From Qipengyuania pacifica (GTDB lineage Bacteria > Pseudomonadota > Alphaproteobacteria > Sphingomonadales > Sphingomonadaceae): 64,000 nucleotides of DNA. Below the pieces are notes generated by a model. It was not told the origin of the DNA and did not search any database. It saw nothing but the letters and a program-made list of their open reading frames with translations. Shown piece after piece: positions 6,240 to 15,350 of this stretch. The stretch covers positions 1 to 64,000 of the forward strand of contig NZ_JAHWXO010000012.1 in assembly GCF_019857205.1 (NCBI RefSeq). The letters are read 5' to 3'. Position numbers and translations under genes: made by a program. Numbering within the stretch: the first letter of the stretch is position 1; the number at the start of each line of letters is the position of its first letter.

Positions 6240-8111
6240 GTGTGGGCCGACAATGAAACGACGCGCGATTTTCTGAACTTTTCGGGCGTTGCCGACACGG
6301 TTGCAGAAATCATCGTGCAGGCACGAGGGCGACCGATTTCTATTGGCGTCTCCGGCGCGTGGGGCGTCGGGAAGTCCTCGATGATCAAGCTTACGCAGAC
6401 TTCGCTGGCGAACCGTGAAGGCAGGGAGAACGAAAAGGACTTCGTTTTCGTAGAATTCAATGCCTGGCTTTATCAGGGTTATGACGATGCGCGAGCGGCG
6501 TTGATGGACGTGATCGCCGACAAGCTCGAAGACGAAGCTGAACGTCGCGAAACCGCGATCGATAAAGCAAGGGACCTATTGAAACGAGTAAGGTGGCTGC
6601 GCGCGGCGAAATTATTCACGGGCTCTGCCGCTGCTCTCGCTTTCGGCTTGCCGCCTACTGGCCTGATAGGAGAGGCATGGTCGCTTGGAGAGAAAGCGCT
6701 GAGTGGCGGCGCCGACAAGAAACTCATCGAAGACGGACAGAAAATGGCCGGAGATGCCGCCCAGCAGGCCCGAGGTCTGCTGGCCGACAAACCCGATTCA
6801 TCGCCACCTAAGGAGATCCAGGCGCTACGCGATGCGTTCGAACAGACGCTTGAGGAACTCGGTGTAACCTTGGTGGTGCTAATCGACGACCTCGACCGCT
6901 GCCTTCCTGAAACGACTATTTCGACCCTCGAGGCAATCCGACTGTTCCTCTTTTTGAAGAACACGGCCTTCGTCATCGCTGCTGACACCGAGATGATCAA
7001 ATATGCGGTTCGCAAGCATTTCGAAGGCGTCAACGATGATCTCTTAGCAACGAACTATTTCGACAAGCTGATCCAGGTGCCGATTCGCGTTCCTGCTCTC
7101 GGCACCCAAGAGGTGCGCGCCTATATGATGCTGCTGTTCGTGGAGAACAGCGATCTCGACGAACACGTTCGGGAGGCGATCCGCGCCGGCGTATGCAACC
7201 AGCTCCGGCAGACGTGGCAGGGCAAGCGCGTTGACCGCGCTTTCGTCCAGTCGCTCCACGAAAAGTTTCCCGACGAACTTGTCGGCAAGCTCGATACGGC
7301 CGATCGGCTCGCACCGCTCATGACTGGTGCGACAGGTATTTCGGGCAATCCAAGACTCATCAAGCGCTTCTTGAACGCCCTTGCCATCCGCATGACTATC
7401 TCGAAGGCGCAGGGTGTAGGTGTGGACGAAGCCGTCTTGGCGAAATTGTTGTTGTTCGAGCGGCTGGGCAATCCGCAAGCGTACGCTGAACTAATCGCCG
7501 CTGTCAGCGCAAGCGAGTCCGGCAAGCTCGCCTTTCTTGGCGATTGGGAAGCCAAGGCGGTCTCCGGCGCGGAACTCGGACTCAAGCCGCCTTGGGACGA
7601 TCCCTTCGTGCAGGAATGGCTCGCACTGCCACCCGCGCTCGCCGACCTCGACCTGCGCGGGGCGCTCTATGTCAGCCGCGAACATGCTCCGCTTATCACG
7701 CCGGAGGATAGGCTTTCATCCGAGGCGGCGGAACTCCTGACCGCGCTGCTCGAACAACCCGAGATGGCAGCCTCGCTAATGAAGCGCCTCGCTACTGTAT
7801 CGCGTGCCGAGACCACAGTCATGATGGACCGGCTTCTCGACCGCGCGCGGCAGGAGCAGAACTGGGGCGTGCCTCCTATCCTGGAAGCCTGCCTGGCTTT
7901 GGCCGAAGCGGATCCAGTGCAGGGCGCAAGACTTGCAGCGTTCCTTCGCGAGCGGCCCGCAGCCCAGATTCAGCCCAATATCGTACCAAAGATTGCTGAC
8001 CAACCTTGGGCCACGGGCGTATTTGAAACGTGGGAAAGCGGCGACATCAGTGGTCCGGTGAAAGCGGCGATCAAGAAGCGGAGGGGAAATGGGAACGTCG
8101 CAGTCCAGTAA
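6240..8111 (+). CDS. qatA: QatA: KAP-family P-loop ATPase of the Qat defence system
   Basis: The protein is a KAP-type NTPase of about 623 residues. Walker A GAWGVGKS lies near residues 39-46, the KAP signature VFVEFNAWLYQ near 70-80 and Walker B VVLIDDLDRCLP near 212-223. A hydrophobic insertion (SAAALAFGLPPTGLIGEA, about 129-146) interrupts the ATPase domain, as in many KAP proteins. The start is GTG 6240, five bases after AGGGGG; a GTG at 6234 would overlap that site. It overlaps qatB by 23 bases. Together with the following unknown protein, QueC-like protein and TatD-like nuclease it matches the qatABCD anti-phage operon. The biochemical role of the ATPase is not known to me. Confidence 0.88.
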   Translation: MWADNETTRDFLNFSGVADTVAEIIVQARGRPISIGVSGAWGVGKSSMIKLTQTSLANREGRENEKDFVFVEFNAWLYQGYDDARAALMDVIADKLEDEAERRETAIDKARDLLKRVRWLRAAKLFTGSAAALAFGLPPTGLIGEAWSLGEKALSGGADKKLIEDGQKMAGDAAQQARGLLADKPDSSPPKEIQALRDAFEQTLEELGVTLVVLIDDLDRCLPETTISTLEAIRLFLFLKNTAFVIAADTEMIKYAVRKHFEGVNDDLLATNYFDKLIQVPIRVPALGTQEVRAYMMLLFVENSDLDEHVREAIRAGVCNQLRQTWQGKRVDRAFVQSLHEKFPDELVGKLDTADRLAPLMTGATGISGNPRLIKRFLNALAIRMTISKAQGVGVDEAVLAKLLLFERLGNPQAYAELIAAVSASESGKLAFLGDWEAKAVSGAELGLKPPWDDPFVQEWLALPPALADLDLRGALYVSREHAPLITPEDRLSSEAAELLTALLEQPEMAASLMKRLATVSRAETTVMMDRLLDRARQEQNWGVPPILEACLALAEADPVQGARLAAFLRERPAAQIQPNIVPKIADQPWATGVFETWESGDISGPVKAAIKKRRGNGNVAVQ

Positions 8112-8949
8112 GGGTCCAGGCTCGGGCGTCCCAATGGTGCCCAGCTGGGTCGACGACCCACCCGCCGAAGCTCCCAATGGGGACGACCATTCTCCCGATG
8201 ACGCCGACAACGGCGATGACGGTGGGGATGAAGAAGAGGGGCAGCCCCCTTCGCGTCCCCCGTCGCCAATCGCGCCCGAGCGGCGTTGGCTCGGCGTCAG
8301 GCGCAGCCTCGGAGATTACGGCAAAACTGGCGATCGAAGCGCGATGCAACGAGGCTTCGGTCGCTATGTCCGCGATGGATATGGCGGTACGCGGACCGCG
8401 TCGCGGCGGATGGCAGGCACTGCATCCACAGCCGGCGCACTCGGGAGCGCGCTCGATGTTCTTTCCGGTGCCCGACCGCCTGAGCCCGGAAGTGCAATCG
8501 ATCCTACGCTACTCGGTGGCCGTTCGGTCGACGAAATCATGGATGCCGTGGTCGAAGCGGTCCGGCCCGTCGATGGTACTCAAGATGCGGAAGCCTCGCG
8601 CGCAGCGATCAAGGATGCTTTGGCCGAAATGCTGACCCGTTTTCCCGACGCTGATTTGATGGGGCTCACGGCCGAGCAACGCGAATTCGCCATCGAGCGT
8701 TTCACCGCGCATGACGTGTTTCGCCGCTTCGATCTCGATGTCGGGCAAAGCATTCGGGACAACGCTCCGAATGCGACAACCGGTCTCGCGCGGCTTCGAC
8801 AGGCCCGGGACTATGTTAAGGAGACTGTTTCGGCCGCCTTCCGCGCCTTGCGAGATGCCGGCAAGACATTGACATCCGGGCGCATCAGCGCCGTCGTACG
8901 AGAAGCCTTGCAGGAGACCTTCGATGTGTTCGAAGGGTATGCCGCATGA
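8089..8949 (+). CDS. qatB: QatB: accessory protein of the Qat defence system
   Basis: The 286-residue protein has a disordered, acidic and proline-rich N-terminus (residues 1-70), a glycine/serine/arginine-rich stretch around 75-120 and a helical C-terminal domain (residues 150-286, containing ALAEMLTRFPDADLMGLT). No catalytic motif is recognised. Its identity rests on operon position between the ATPase and QueC-like genes, and on a length and composition compatible with QatB. The ATG follows GAGGGG closely and lies inside the end of qatA. The stop overlaps the qatC start (ATGA), so translation is probably coupled. Confidence 0.8.
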   Translation: MGTSQSSKGPGSGVPMVPSWVDDPPAEAPNGDDHSPDDADNGDDGGDEEEGQPPSRPPSPIAPERRWLGVRRSLGDYGKTGDRSAMQRGFGRYVRDGYGGTRTASRRMAGTASTAGALGSALDVLSGARPPEPGSAIDPTLLGGRSVDEIMDAVVEAVRPVDGTQDAEASRAAIKDALAEMLTRFPDADLMGLTAEQREFAIERFTAHDVFRRFDLDVGQSIRDNAPNATTGLARLRQARDYVKETVSAAFRALRDAGKTLTSGRISAVVREALQETFDVFEGYAA

Positions 8950-10235
8950 AGCTCGTATGCGCCCCTGAAGATTTCGCCTTCGCCGAAGACGGTGCGCTCA
9001 ATGTCGTGCTCTACGGCCAAGGCAGCCCGCAACTCGGCAAGCGATCCGCACGCGGCAGCGCTGGCCAAGCAGCGATGTCTCAGATTTTGCGCGCGCGCCT
9101 CAATGTCGCGCCGCGTGCATGGGACTTTCTGTCGATCGCCTTAGCGGTCGTGACGGCAGATGTTGCCGAATGGCGCTCGGAAAGTCCCGATGGCTGGACC
9201 CGCGAACTCGATCTTACCATTGCCGTCGCAGACCCCGACTTTTGGAATAGCCAGGCTCGAGCCATTGAAGCCGCGCTACAATTCCTTTCGACCGATCGCT
9301 GGCGCCTGCGCTTCGTACCCCGCGGTCTCCAGCCGGCGCCGCCGCGCAATCCCAAATATCCGCAGGAAAGCTGCGTGGCGTTGCTCTCGGGCGGACTCGA
9401 CAGTCTTATTGGCGCAATTGATTTAGCAGCAGCTGGCAAGAAGCCGTTCGCCGTGAGCAATGTTGTTCGCGGTGATGGCGATAACCAAATTTCATTTGCC
9501 GAAGCGATAGGCGGCGGGCTGCGTCACCTCCCTCTCAATCACAACGCAAAACCTCCTTGGGGCAAGGAGGATTCACAACGGGCGAGGTCGCTGATATTCA
9601 TAGCCTTCGGCGTCCTCGCTGCGACGACGCTCAAGGCCTATCATGATGGGGTCCACGTTCCGTTCTATGTGTGTGAAAACGGCTTCATCGCGATCAACCC
9701 GCCGCTGACCGGGACTCGTCTTGGGAGCCTCAGCACGCGCACGGCGCATCCGGAATTCCTCAACCGCATCCGAGATATTCTCGCGGCCGCCGATCTTCGC
9801 ATTGAGCTTATCAATCCCTACGAACACGCAACCAAGGGCGAAATGCTCGTGGGCTGCAAGGATCAATCTCTGTTGCGATCGCTCGCTGCCCAGTCCGTCA
9901 GTTGCGGGCGCTTCCGCGTCTACAACTATAACCATTGTGGGCGATGCATTCCCTGTCAGGTCCGCCGTGCCGCTTTTCTCGCTTGGGATGCATCGCGCGA
10001 TACCACCTATTATCGATACGACACTCTCGGCAAACGCGACAGCGAACACGCTCATTTCGACGATGTTCGCTCGCTCGCAATGGCGCTGCGTGAAGTTAAG
10101 ACCGGCGGGCTCGATCCCTGGCTCGGCGCGGCGCTCTCCTATCCACGAATGGGGGACCCCGTCCCGATCCGCGACCTGGTCAAGCGGGGGCTCGCAGAAC
10201 TTGCTGCGCTCCATGATCACCTTGGCGTGAAATGA
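8946..10235 (+). CDS. qatC: QatC: QueC-like PP-loop protein of the Qat defence system
   Basis: The 429-residue protein carries the PP-loop motif SGGLDS at residues 148-153 and a four-cysteine zinc cluster (C320, then CGRCIPC at 331-337), both diagnostic of the 7-cyano-7-deazaguanine synthase (QueC) fold. Canonical QueC is about 230 residues; the extra N-terminal domain of about 140 residues is typical of the defence-associated versions. In preQ0 synthesis QueC converts a carboxylate to a nitrile using ATP; the substrate in Qat is unknown, and protein modification has been reported for related defence QueC proteins. It overlaps both neighbours by 4 bases (ATGA). Confidence 0.9.
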   Translation: MKLVCAPEDFAFAEDGALNVVLYGQGSPQLGKRSARGSAGQAAMSQILRARLNVAPRAWDFLSIALAVVTADVAEWRSESPDGWTRELDLTIAVADPDFWNSQARAIEAALQFLSTDRWRLRFVPRGLQPAPPRNPKYPQESCVALLSGGLDSLIGAIDLAAAGKKPFAVSNVVRGDGDNQISFAEAIGGGLRHLPLNHNAKPPWGKEDSQRARSLIFIAFGVLAATTLKAYHDGVHVPFYVCENGFIAINPPLTGTRLGSLSTRTAHPEFLNRIRDILAAADLRIELINPYEHATKGEMLVGCKDQSLLRSLAAQSVSCGRFRVYNYNHCGRCIPCQVRRAAFLAWDASRDTTYYRYDTLGKRDSEHAHFDDVRSLAMALREVKTGGLDPWLGAALSYPRMGDPVPIRDLVKRGLAELAALHDHLGVK

Positions 10236-10978
10236 TCGACTTCCATTGCCATCTCGATCTTTATCCGGATCCGCACAGTGTGGCCCGTGCGTGCCGCGAG
10301 CGCGGCCTCTACGTGCTTTCTGTGACTACGACCCCATCGGCGTGGCGCGGCACGTCGGCATTGGCGCAAGACGCGCCCCGCATTCGCACAGCACTCGGGC
10401 TACATCCCCAGATCGCGCATGAACGCGCGCACGAGCTCGCGCTGCTCGAACAGTTGGTTGTCGACACCCCGTATGTCGGTGAAATCGGTCTCGACGGCGG
10501 TCCGGAGTACCGCAATCACTGGCGCAAACAGCTGCGCGTGTTCGAGCGGGCTCTAACCATCTGCCGCGATGCCGGCGGGCGTGTGATGTCGCTGCATAGC
10601 CGGCGGGCGAGCGGAGAGGTGCTCGACGCGCTTGAGGCCTGCCCGGGCGCCGGCACGCCGATCTTGCACTGGTTTTCGGGGCCATTGCGGGATCTCGATC
10701 GCGCCGTCGAACTCGGCTGCTGGTTCAGCGTCGGCCCTGCCATGCTACGCGGCGCGAAGGGCAGGCAACTGGCCACGCGCATGCCGATCGACCGCGTGCT
10801 AATCGAATCCGACGGCCCGTTCGCGCACGTGGATGGACGACCCGCCTGGCCATGGGAGGCCGTCAGCGCGGTTCCCGATCTAGCGAAACTGTGGCAAATG
10901 GACAAAGGCGCCTGTGAAAGGCAGCTGATGGCCAATTTAGCCGCGATCGGTCGGATCGCTGTGGGCCCGCAGTTTTGA
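10232..10978 (+). CDS. qatD: QatD: TatD-family DNase of the Qat defence system
   Basis: The 248-residue protein has the complete metal-binding set of TatD hydrolases: HCH at residues 5-7, Glu in YVGEIGLDG (84), His in SLHSRR (122), His in ILHWFSG (146) and Asp in IESDGPF (194). TatD proteins are metal-dependent 3'-5' exonucleases. It is the last gene of the operon, with an ATGA overlap with qatC. It is shorter than housekeeping TatD and lacks the usual N-terminal THxH context, consistent with a dedicated effector. It converges on the membrane-protein gene with a 12-base gap, and no terminator was seen there. Confidence 0.88.
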   Translation: MIDFHCHLDLYPDPHSVARACRERGLYVLSVTTTPSAWRGTSALAQDAPRIRTALGLHPQIAHERAHELALLEQLVVDTPYVGEIGLDGGPEYRNHWRKQLRVFERALTICRDAGGRVMSLHSRRASGEVLDALEACPGAGTPILHWFSGPLRDLDRAVELGCWFSVGPAMLRGAKGRQLATRMPIDRVLIESDGPFAHVDGRPAWPWEAVSAVPDLAKLWQMDKGACERQLMANLAAIGRIAVGPQF

Positions 10979-10990
10979 TAACTCGAAATT

Positions 10991-11533
10991 CTATCGGCGA
11001 TCGCTACGCAGTTCCCTTATTCGTTTTCGTTCGATCACGGGCGAGGTGATCCGCGGGCGGTTGATGTCGCGCAGTAGCCCATGGACTTTGGCTACGCCCG
11101 AATCTTCGAGGATCATCCGTCGGGTCTCTAGCCAACTTGCCCGGAACTCATCGATGCGCACCTCTCGGCCCTCTTTCGGCAGGTTCCACAATCCTTCGAG
11201 GCCCATGAATAGAGCGGTGCAATGTGCGCCCAATTTCTCGTCGATGTAAAGAACGTTTCTATCCACATGTTGTGCAATCGGTGCGATGGCTGCGGAGATC
11301 AGCGCATGCCGCTCGTCTGATGACAATGCGGGATCATCGATGACGGTGTTGGCGATGCCAAGGCCATCATGAAAGATGTTTATCAACTCGTCATAGGCTT
11401 CGACGCGCTTGGCAAAGATCGCCGCCGCGAACTGCTCGGCTCTTTGCCGCCGCCGGAGGAACTCGCCGAGCGCTATTCCGAGCGGCACTCCGACCAGACC
11501 AATCAGCGCGGCGGCGATTTGCGTCCATACCAT
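10991..11533 (-). CDS. Small membrane-anchored protein, partner of DUF2235 gene
   Basis: The 180-residue protein begins MVWTQIAAALIGLVGVPLGIALG, a single N-terminal membrane segment (about residues 5-24), followed by RRRQRAEQ, which predicts a cytoplasmic body. The rest is helical without recognised motifs. ATG 11533 has a GGGGAG ribosome site; an upstream ATG at 11548 has none. It lies 39 bases downstream of the DUF2235 gene on the same strand, so the two are probably one unit. It may hold the hydrolase at the membrane or restrain it; this is inference from pairing alone. Confidence 0.6.
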   Translation of the reverse strand: MVWTQIAAALIGLVGVPLGIALGEFLRRRQRAEQFAAAIFAKRVEAYDELINIFHDGLGIANTVIDDPALSSDERHALISAAIAPIAQHVDRNVLYIDEKLGAHCTALFMGLEGLWNLPKEGREVRIDEFRASWLETRRMILEDSGVAKVHGLLRDINRPRITSPVIERKRIRELRSDRR

Positions 11534-11572
11534 CGTGCTTCTCCCCAACCTGAAGGGCGATCAGCCTCGGAC

Positions 11573-13024
11573 TCAGTCTGCGGCCGCCGGGCCAACAGGT
11601 TTCATGGATGACGCGGAAGGTGTAAAATACTCTTTCGCTAAAGCGTGGTCACGCAATGGTGAGGGCCGGTAATTCCGACGCTTGTCGTGATCAGTGACAA
11701 GACCACCGCCTAACCGCTCAATCACGCTCGGGTGAAGGTCCGCATGGGGATGGACCTTTCGCAGACTCTCTGGCCAGGTCACTCTCCATGCCGCAGGCAA
11801 CCAACGTTGCCAGTCAGCCTCCCTGAACGCCTTCCTCTCGTCGTGCTGCATGCCGAGCGGATCGGGCCAGAGAGCGAGGCGATCTCGGTCGAGCAAGATC
11901 GGATGTTCGAGTTCGTCGAGTTGTTCGACCATCCAGCCCAGCGCGATGTCGGACAGGCGAGACTCGTCCTCCGGATGGCTACCCCCAATGTCCGAGTGAT
12001 TGCCGGCAAACCAGACTTGGCGAAGCCAAGGCGGATCAAGACCCTCCATCCGCTGCACGTCACGCGAATAGGCCCAGCCTGCGACCGGAAAATGCTTCCG
12101 GTTCTCATCGATGGCGCGGGCATGGCGGGCGTGTTTCACATTGGTATCGAGAAAGCGGTCGTAGTTCTTCATCCGCCAGACTGCATAATGGACCCTCTTG
12201 TCCCCGGCATTCGGCCAATCGCGAATGACCTTACGCTGGCGTAAGCGTGTCATCACCAGCTTGTAACCGATCCAGAGCACAGGGATGCCGAACGCGGCGG
12301 TCAGTACCGCCGACTTCCAGACGAAAGCAGCGAGGGCCGTCAGCGATAGGAAAATGAAAACGCTTGCGATGATGATGCTCAAAGCGCGGCCGGCCCCTAG
12401 CGACGCCACTGTATCGAAGACGCCGACGAAGTAGGGCGCCACATTGCCTTGTTCCTCACCGTCCTGTCCCGAGCCGCAGCAGTCGTATTTTGCCCGGAAG
12501 CGCCTAGCCTTCTCCTCCCGCTCACTCTCGTATTTCTCGCGAGGGTGTCCCGAACCGTGCTCATAAACCTCGAACACAGCCTCTTCGGCCAAGTCCCTAA
12601 GCGCCCGTCCGCCCCGGGGAACCGGAGATCCGTCCGGCATGCGGGAGGGAACGCCGCACAGGTTCATTACATTGGCCACGCAGCGCGCGGTGTAGGCGCC
12701 CCGGCTGAACCCGAACAGGTAGACTCGGTCACCAGGCTCATAGACCTTGATGATCGCTTCGTAGCAATCGGCGATGTTATCGCTGATGCCCGTCCCGAAG
12801 GCCGCTCCAAAAATTCGCGAGATCTTCTGCAGCCAACTCGCACCTGCCTCGCCCGTCCCGAGACCGGCATCATAGAAAGCAACCTGCTCGGCCGGATCGA
12901 TATGCGAATCCACACCCGAACGCGAAGCGCGATAGAGCTTGTAGATGTTGGACAGGCGCTGGTCCGGCTTGAGCCCGCCGAACTGCCCGGTTCCATCGGA
13001 GAAGATCAGTATGTTTTTGGCCAT
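11573..13024 (-). CDS. DUF2235 alpha/beta hydrolase (Tle1-like lipase fold)
   Basis: The N-terminus MAKNILIFSDGTGQ is the first strand of the DUF2235 fold. The nucleophile elbow GFSRG is at residues 105-109 (Ser107), a candidate catalytic Asp is in GVFDTVASLG (204), and a His lies in FAGNHSDIGG. The same fold forms the Tle1 phospholipase effectors of type VI secretion. Two hydrophobic segments (about 216-234 and 238-257) are inserted after the Asp strand, suggesting membrane attachment. No VgrG, PAAR or immunity-type lipoprotein is nearby. The location next to Qat suggests a defence effector that attacks lipids, but function is unproven. Confidence 0.8.
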   Translation of the reverse strand: MAKNILIFSDGTGQFGGLKPDQRLSNIYKLYRASRSGVDSHIDPAEQVAFYDAGLGTGEAGASWLQKISRIFGAAFGTGISDNIADCYEAIIKVYEPGDRVYLFGFSRGAYTARCVANVMNLCGVPSRMPDGSPVPRGGRALRDLAEEAVFEVYEHGSGHPREKYESEREEKARRFRAKYDCCGSGQDGEEQGNVAPYFVGVFDTVASLGAGRALSIIIASVFIFLSLTALAAFVWKSAVLTAAFGIPVLWIGYKLVMTRLRQRKVIRDWPNAGDKRVHYAVWRMKNYDRFLDTNVKHARHARAIDENRKHFPVAGWAYSRDVQRMEGLDPPWLRQVWFAGNHSDIGGSHPEDESRLSDIALGWMVEQLDELEHPILLDRDRLALWPDPLGMQHDERKAFREADWQRWLPAAWRVTWPESLRKVHPHADLHPSVIERLGGGLVTDHDKRRNYRPSPLRDHALAKEYFTPSASSMKPVGPAAAD

Positions 13025-13456
13025 CTCCGCTTGATACGTTCAGATCAAATCAAGAACAAGGTCGGTGGCTGGTAAATGCACAGGGCCCCCCACCGGGCTG
13101 CAGTCCATTGCTTCGACGGAGGGACGCTTCACGGTCTCGCGGAAATTGCACTTTCCAGCGCCCAGTGCAGGTCGGCGGTCGAGCAGGATCGTATTATAGC
13201 GGTTGACCAATGTCCGCTTGAACGTTCTGATTGCCAGAACCAGACGGTCGGCTGCTGTCACCGGCGAGTGTCTGAATGTAGGGCAGCATTTAGCGAGTTA
13301 ATCCGAAGCCGGGAATGACGGCTATGTCGGCGGACTTCGCTTCCACCTCGCGCCTGTCATAAGATGAGGGCCGTAAACCCATCGGCGACGCCACGCGGAG
13401 CACATCGCGCCTCGCCCGATACGATCGCTGGCGCCTCGTCAGGAAAGGGGAAATAC
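13025..13456. other. Intergenic region between divergent genes
   Basis: No gene is supported here; open frames of 73 and 80 codons on opposite strands overlap and lack ribosome sites. An inverted repeat GTTCTG-N5-CAGAAC lies at 13224-13240. The stretch must hold the promoters for the DUF2235 gene (minus) and the nuclease-like gene (plus). Confidence 0.5.
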
Positions 13457-14800
13457 GTGGCAAAGTTCAACGAAACTGATGTTCAGAAACACCTCGAGGC
13501 GGTCGGGCTCGAGACGGTGCTCGTCGATGCCGAGCCGCTGCTCGACGCCGTCCTTCCGGTCACGGGCAACGATCTCGACGAATACGACGAGCCGGAATTC
13601 GAGCTCTGGAAGCTCCTGAAGCGCAAGGCGATCGAGAAGCTGCGCTACAATCACCGGCTCGCGACCAGCGGTCAGTTCCTCGGCAGCGCGATCAACTTGC
13701 CGCTCGACAAGACGCGGCATATGTTCGTCGACCTGCTCGGCACCCATGGGGATGGATTGTTCGTCCTAGAGTTGAAGATCGACAAACCTGCCGAGCGCAA
13801 CGCGTTCACCGAACTCCTAGGCTACAGCAATTACATTGCCGGCCTATTCCCCGGCATGGGCGGCAAGGACATCCTCAACATCCTCGTCACGCCAATGGAC
13901 GCCAAGATCGCCCGGCAAGCCTATCTGTACGATCTCCTGATTTCCGACCGCAGTGTCATCTTGTACCAGCCGGATTTTCCGGCTGGTACCGCAGAGAGCC
14001 TTCGACTGGACCTCTACATTCCCGAGGACAAGGAATTCCAGCACTTCGCCAATCGGCTGCTGTCGCACGAGGCGATGTCATGCGTGGTCGCGTCATTCGA
14101 CGATATTCCAGGATGGATTGAATATGACGATGCGAATCCCGATACGTTGCCGACCTACACCCGCGAAGCTCTGAAGAAGATCACCGCCTACACCGCTCAG
14201 ATCATGGAGCACGAAGGCCTCCACGGGTTCTGCTACGTCCGCAAGCGCTGGCACTCGATCCAAGTGCGTGCCTTCGGCGAGGCGAAAACCGATCTGATCA
14301 TCTGCGCGATCAATCCGTTCCGCCTGATTGACGAGGAGAGAGTCAACCTCGTCACCGATCAATTGCCCGAGGACGACCGCGCCGTGTTCACGGATGCGCC
14401 GCTCTACGGATTCATTAATCGCCTCCTTCGTCTTGCCAAGCGTTCGCTCGCGGAATGCATCGACGCCGAACACCCGACCTGGCTGGAAACACCCTACTGG
14501 GGGGCGATGGTGACCGCGATGATCGAAACTGTATTTGCCGACCACCTTGGGTTTCGGCCGACCGGTATGTTTCGCGAGGCCTACGTGGAACAGCTCGCGG
14601 CGACGCGGCGGTACAATGCCACTGTTCCGGCCATGGCCGTCGATGTCGAGCGCCTGCAGGTCGACGACATCGGTAACTGGCTTAGGGCATGGCAATTCAT
14701 GGAAGCCTGCGGCTTCGTCGCCGGAGAAGCAGGCGACCAGGCCAAACCGGTCCATCGTCGTCGCCGCTCCGACCTTGAGGGTGCCCCAGGGACTGCCTGA
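13457..14800 (+). CDS. Unknown protein with possible PD-(D/E)XK nuclease site
   Basis: The 447-residue protein starts at GTG 13457, which follows AGGAAAGGGG; the open frame extends 31 codons further without a ribosome site. Residues 50-130 contain HMFVDLLGTHGDGLFVLELKID. An Asp followed about 6 or 13 residues later by Glu-Leu-Lys on a strand matches the PD-(D/E)XK nuclease pattern, and a helix follows (ERNAFTELLGYSNYI). The remaining 300 residues are mixed alpha/beta and not recognised. It stands alone between the DUF2235 pair and the tra regulators, so it may be single-gene defence cargo. Confidence 0.65.
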   Translation: MAKFNETDVQKHLEAVGLETVLVDAEPLLDAVLPVTGNDLDEYDEPEFELWKLLKRKAIEKLRYNHRLATSGQFLGSAINLPLDKTRHMFVDLLGTHGDGLFVLELKIDKPAERNAFTELLGYSNYIAGLFPGMGGKDILNILVTPMDAKIARQAYLYDLLISDRSVILYQPDFPAGTAESLRLDLYIPEDKEFQHFANRLLSHEAMSCVVASFDDIPGWIEYDDANPDTLPTYTREALKKITAYTAQIMEHEGLHGFCYVRKRWHSIQVRAFGEAKTDLIICAINPFRLIDEERVNLVTDQLPEDDRAVFTDAPLYGFINRLLRLAKRSLAECIDAEHPTWLETPYWGAMVTAMIETVFADHLGFRPTGMFREAYVEQLAATRRYNATVPAMAVDVERLQVDDIGNWLRAWQFMEACGFVAGEAGDQAKPVHRRRRSDLEGAPGTA

Positions 14801-15049
14801 AGTCCGCCTACGCTGCCAGCTCAATCAGCATGAACGGATGACCATTAACGGGAAGCGGATTTGACCATACCAAAGTCCTGTTTGTCGGCGCTCTCTGTCA
14901 GCGACGGATTGTTCAGAAGTCTGGCCGTCCTAAGTCCGGCACGCTAACGTGGCGGCCCCACAAAGCAGTCTGTCGACACCTCATTCTTGCGATGCTTCGC
15001 AGCCATCCGAGCGGCCAGGCCCGAACTTCGCACGGCAATCCAATAATGA
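14801..15049. other. Intergenic region, nothing recognised
   Basis: These 249 bases separate two convergent genes. No open frame with a ribosome site, strong hairpin or T-run was noticed. Confidence 0.4.
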
Positions 15050-15301
15050 TCAACTTCCGCCTTTCGCAATTTCACTAATCCATTGATCGATTTCCGCTTC
15101 GACCCAAACCGCGCATTTGGGTCCGAGCGAGCGCGACTTGGGAAAACGGCCTTCGCTCATTCGCTGGTAGATGGCCGAGCGGCGCAAACCGACCCGGTCG
15201 ATAACTTCGGGCAATCTCAACAACCGCGCCGGTGGCGGGGATGGCGGTAGCGCATTGCTTTCTCTTGAGCGATCGTCGTTGTGCTGGGGTTGTGGTTTCA
15301 T
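15050..15301 (-). CDS. AlpA-family helix-turn-helix regulator
   Basis: The 83-residue protein has a disordered N-terminus (proline/serine, residues 1-25) followed by LLRLPEVIDRVGLRRSAIYQRMSEGRFPKSRSLGPKCAVWVEAEIDQWI. This is the MerR-like winged-helix fold of AlpA/excisionase regulators. ATG 15301 is preceded by AGGAG; the longer open frame is unsupported. It lies 49 bases downstream of the XRE-like regulator on the same strand, divergent from the tra operon. AlpA-type proteins regulate excision or transfer genes in many mobile elements, so a role in switching on transfer is likely. Confidence 0.85.
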   Translation of the reverse strand: MKPQPQHNDDRSRESNALPPSPPPARLLRLPEVIDRVGLRRSAIYQRMSEGRFPKSRSLGPKCAVWVEAEIDQWISEIAKGGS

Positions 15302-15350
15302 GATCGCTCCTGTCGGGTCAATTTCTCGGTCCCCTCCGAGGTGAACTGGA

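Noticed and set aside
13224..13240. GTTCTG-N5-CAGAAC as an SOS box
   Set aside because: It is an inverted repeat, not the direct GTTC-N7-GTTC arrangement of alphaproteobacterial LexA.
13040..13318. Two overlapping small open frames on opposite strands
   Set aside because: Neither has a ribosome site or plausible protein composition.
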